Positions 63,806-64,000 of a DNA stretch of 64,000 nt are shown here, in pieces. The DNA comes from Pseudomonas palmensis (GTDB lineage Bacteria > Pseudomonadota > Gammaproteobacteria > Pseudomonadales > Pseudomonadaceae), in the NCBI RefSeq assembly GCF_017848315.1, contig NZ_JAFKEC010000004.1, positions 1-64,000 of the forward strand, written 5' to 3'. Every line of letters starts with the position of its first letter. Position 1 is the first letter of the stretch. The position numbers and the translations under genes are program-made. The notes beneath the pieces are model-generated. The model was not told the origin of the DNA, searched no databases, and saw only the letters and a program-made list of their open reading frames with translations.

Positions 63806-64000
63806 TCAGGCGAAGCTGATGTTGATGCGCTGCTGGCCGTAAACGACTTTGGCGGCAGAGATCAGTTGGTGCGGGATCTCCACGAACGGAATGTCGGAGT
63901 TGGTCAGGGCGATGTCCACCAGTTGCACCATGATCGAGTTCTTGCGCACCAGGATCACGTCCGACCAGTCGGTGTTGGTCATGGCCAGCGGGATGAAGTC
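63806..64000 (-). CDS. C-terminal part of an unrecognised gene
   Basis: The frame from the window edge to the stop at 63806-63808 codes for 64 residues with no start visible inside. It contains TNTDWSDVILVRKNSIMVQL, IALTNSDIPFVEIPHQ and YGQQRINISFA. The family was not recognised. It is partial because the gene begins outside the window, and it is transcribed toward the autotransporter, 290 bases away. Confidence 0.65.
   Translation of the reverse strand, partial: DFIPLAMTNTDWSDVILVRKNSIMVQLVDIALTNSDIPFVEIPHQLISAAKVVYGQQRINISFA

Overview
The window is GC-rich, gene-dense bacterial chromosome. Gene order and protein sequences point to the Pseudomonas putida group. Three things support this: the proA-nadD-rsfS-rlmH-mrdA-rodA-mltB-rlpA-dacA-ybeD-lipB-lipA block, a flavoprotein of the type named after P. 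putida PP_4765, and scattered REP-type palindromes with the core TTCGCCGGCAAGGCCGGC. Most of the window is core genome. Accessory material is concentrated in the last 12 kb.

Layout. 0.2-11.5 kb (+ strand): proline and NAD synthesis, ribosome silencing and 23S methylation, then the cell-elongation set (PBP2, RodA, MltB, RlpA, PBP5) and the lipoate pair LipB/LipA, closed by a strong terminator. 11.7-17.7 kb (- strand): a second MltB-type lytic transglycosylase, a 54-codon arfA gene not previously delimited by simple ORF length, holA, lptE and leuS. 17.9-25.5 kb: an unknown small protein, a YdcF-like membrane protein, then the - strand lnt-corC-ybeY-phoH-miaB cluster, a DUF1820 gene and a Sel1-repeat protein. 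25.7-28.4 kb (-): hemL, thiE, thiD. 28.7-34.6 kb (+): an orphan 7TMR-DISM histidine kinase, aidB, amn and rluE. 34.6-48.3 kb: DUF2788, two Lrp-type regulators, a structured intergenic RNA candidate, a CDF metal exporter, hrpB, an EEP-family hydrolase, a YciC protein, DUF2076, an NYN nuclease next to a DnaQ-like exonuclease, an EamA exporter, a lipoprotein and rhlE. 48.4-55.2 kb: flavoprotein, HDAC-like deacetylase, small DMT transporter, an overlapping PAP2/histidine-phosphatase pair, a TonB-receptor remnant, a GNAT enzyme, tesB and a HAD phosphatase. 55.3-59.3 kb (-): a FecI/FecR/TonB-receptor iron-uptake system with cell-surface signalling and two Fur-box-like sites. 59.5-63.5 kb: an MDR oxidoreductase, a HicB antitoxin with a decapitated HicA, both enclosed by two identical 39-nt terminator hairpins, and an autotransporter. 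The last 195 bases hold the C-terminal end of an unrecognised gene.

How it works together. The left third is envelope and growth housekeeping: peptidoglycan elongation, lipoprotein N-acylation (Lnt), LPS export (LptE), translation factors and tRNA/rRNA modification. The most interesting small-scale biology is in arfA, whose coding region contains its own intrinsic-terminator hairpin upstream of the stop codon (as known for E. coli arfA) and whose full-length product ends in an ssrA-like LAA. The right end shows gene turnover: a decayed siderophore receptor beside intact transport genes, and a toxin-antitoxin remnant that appears to have entered at a terminator.

Limits: similarities are from memory of protein families and visible motifs; no database search, folding or promoter computation was run. 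Long antisense ORFs, which are common in GC-rich DNA, were left out.
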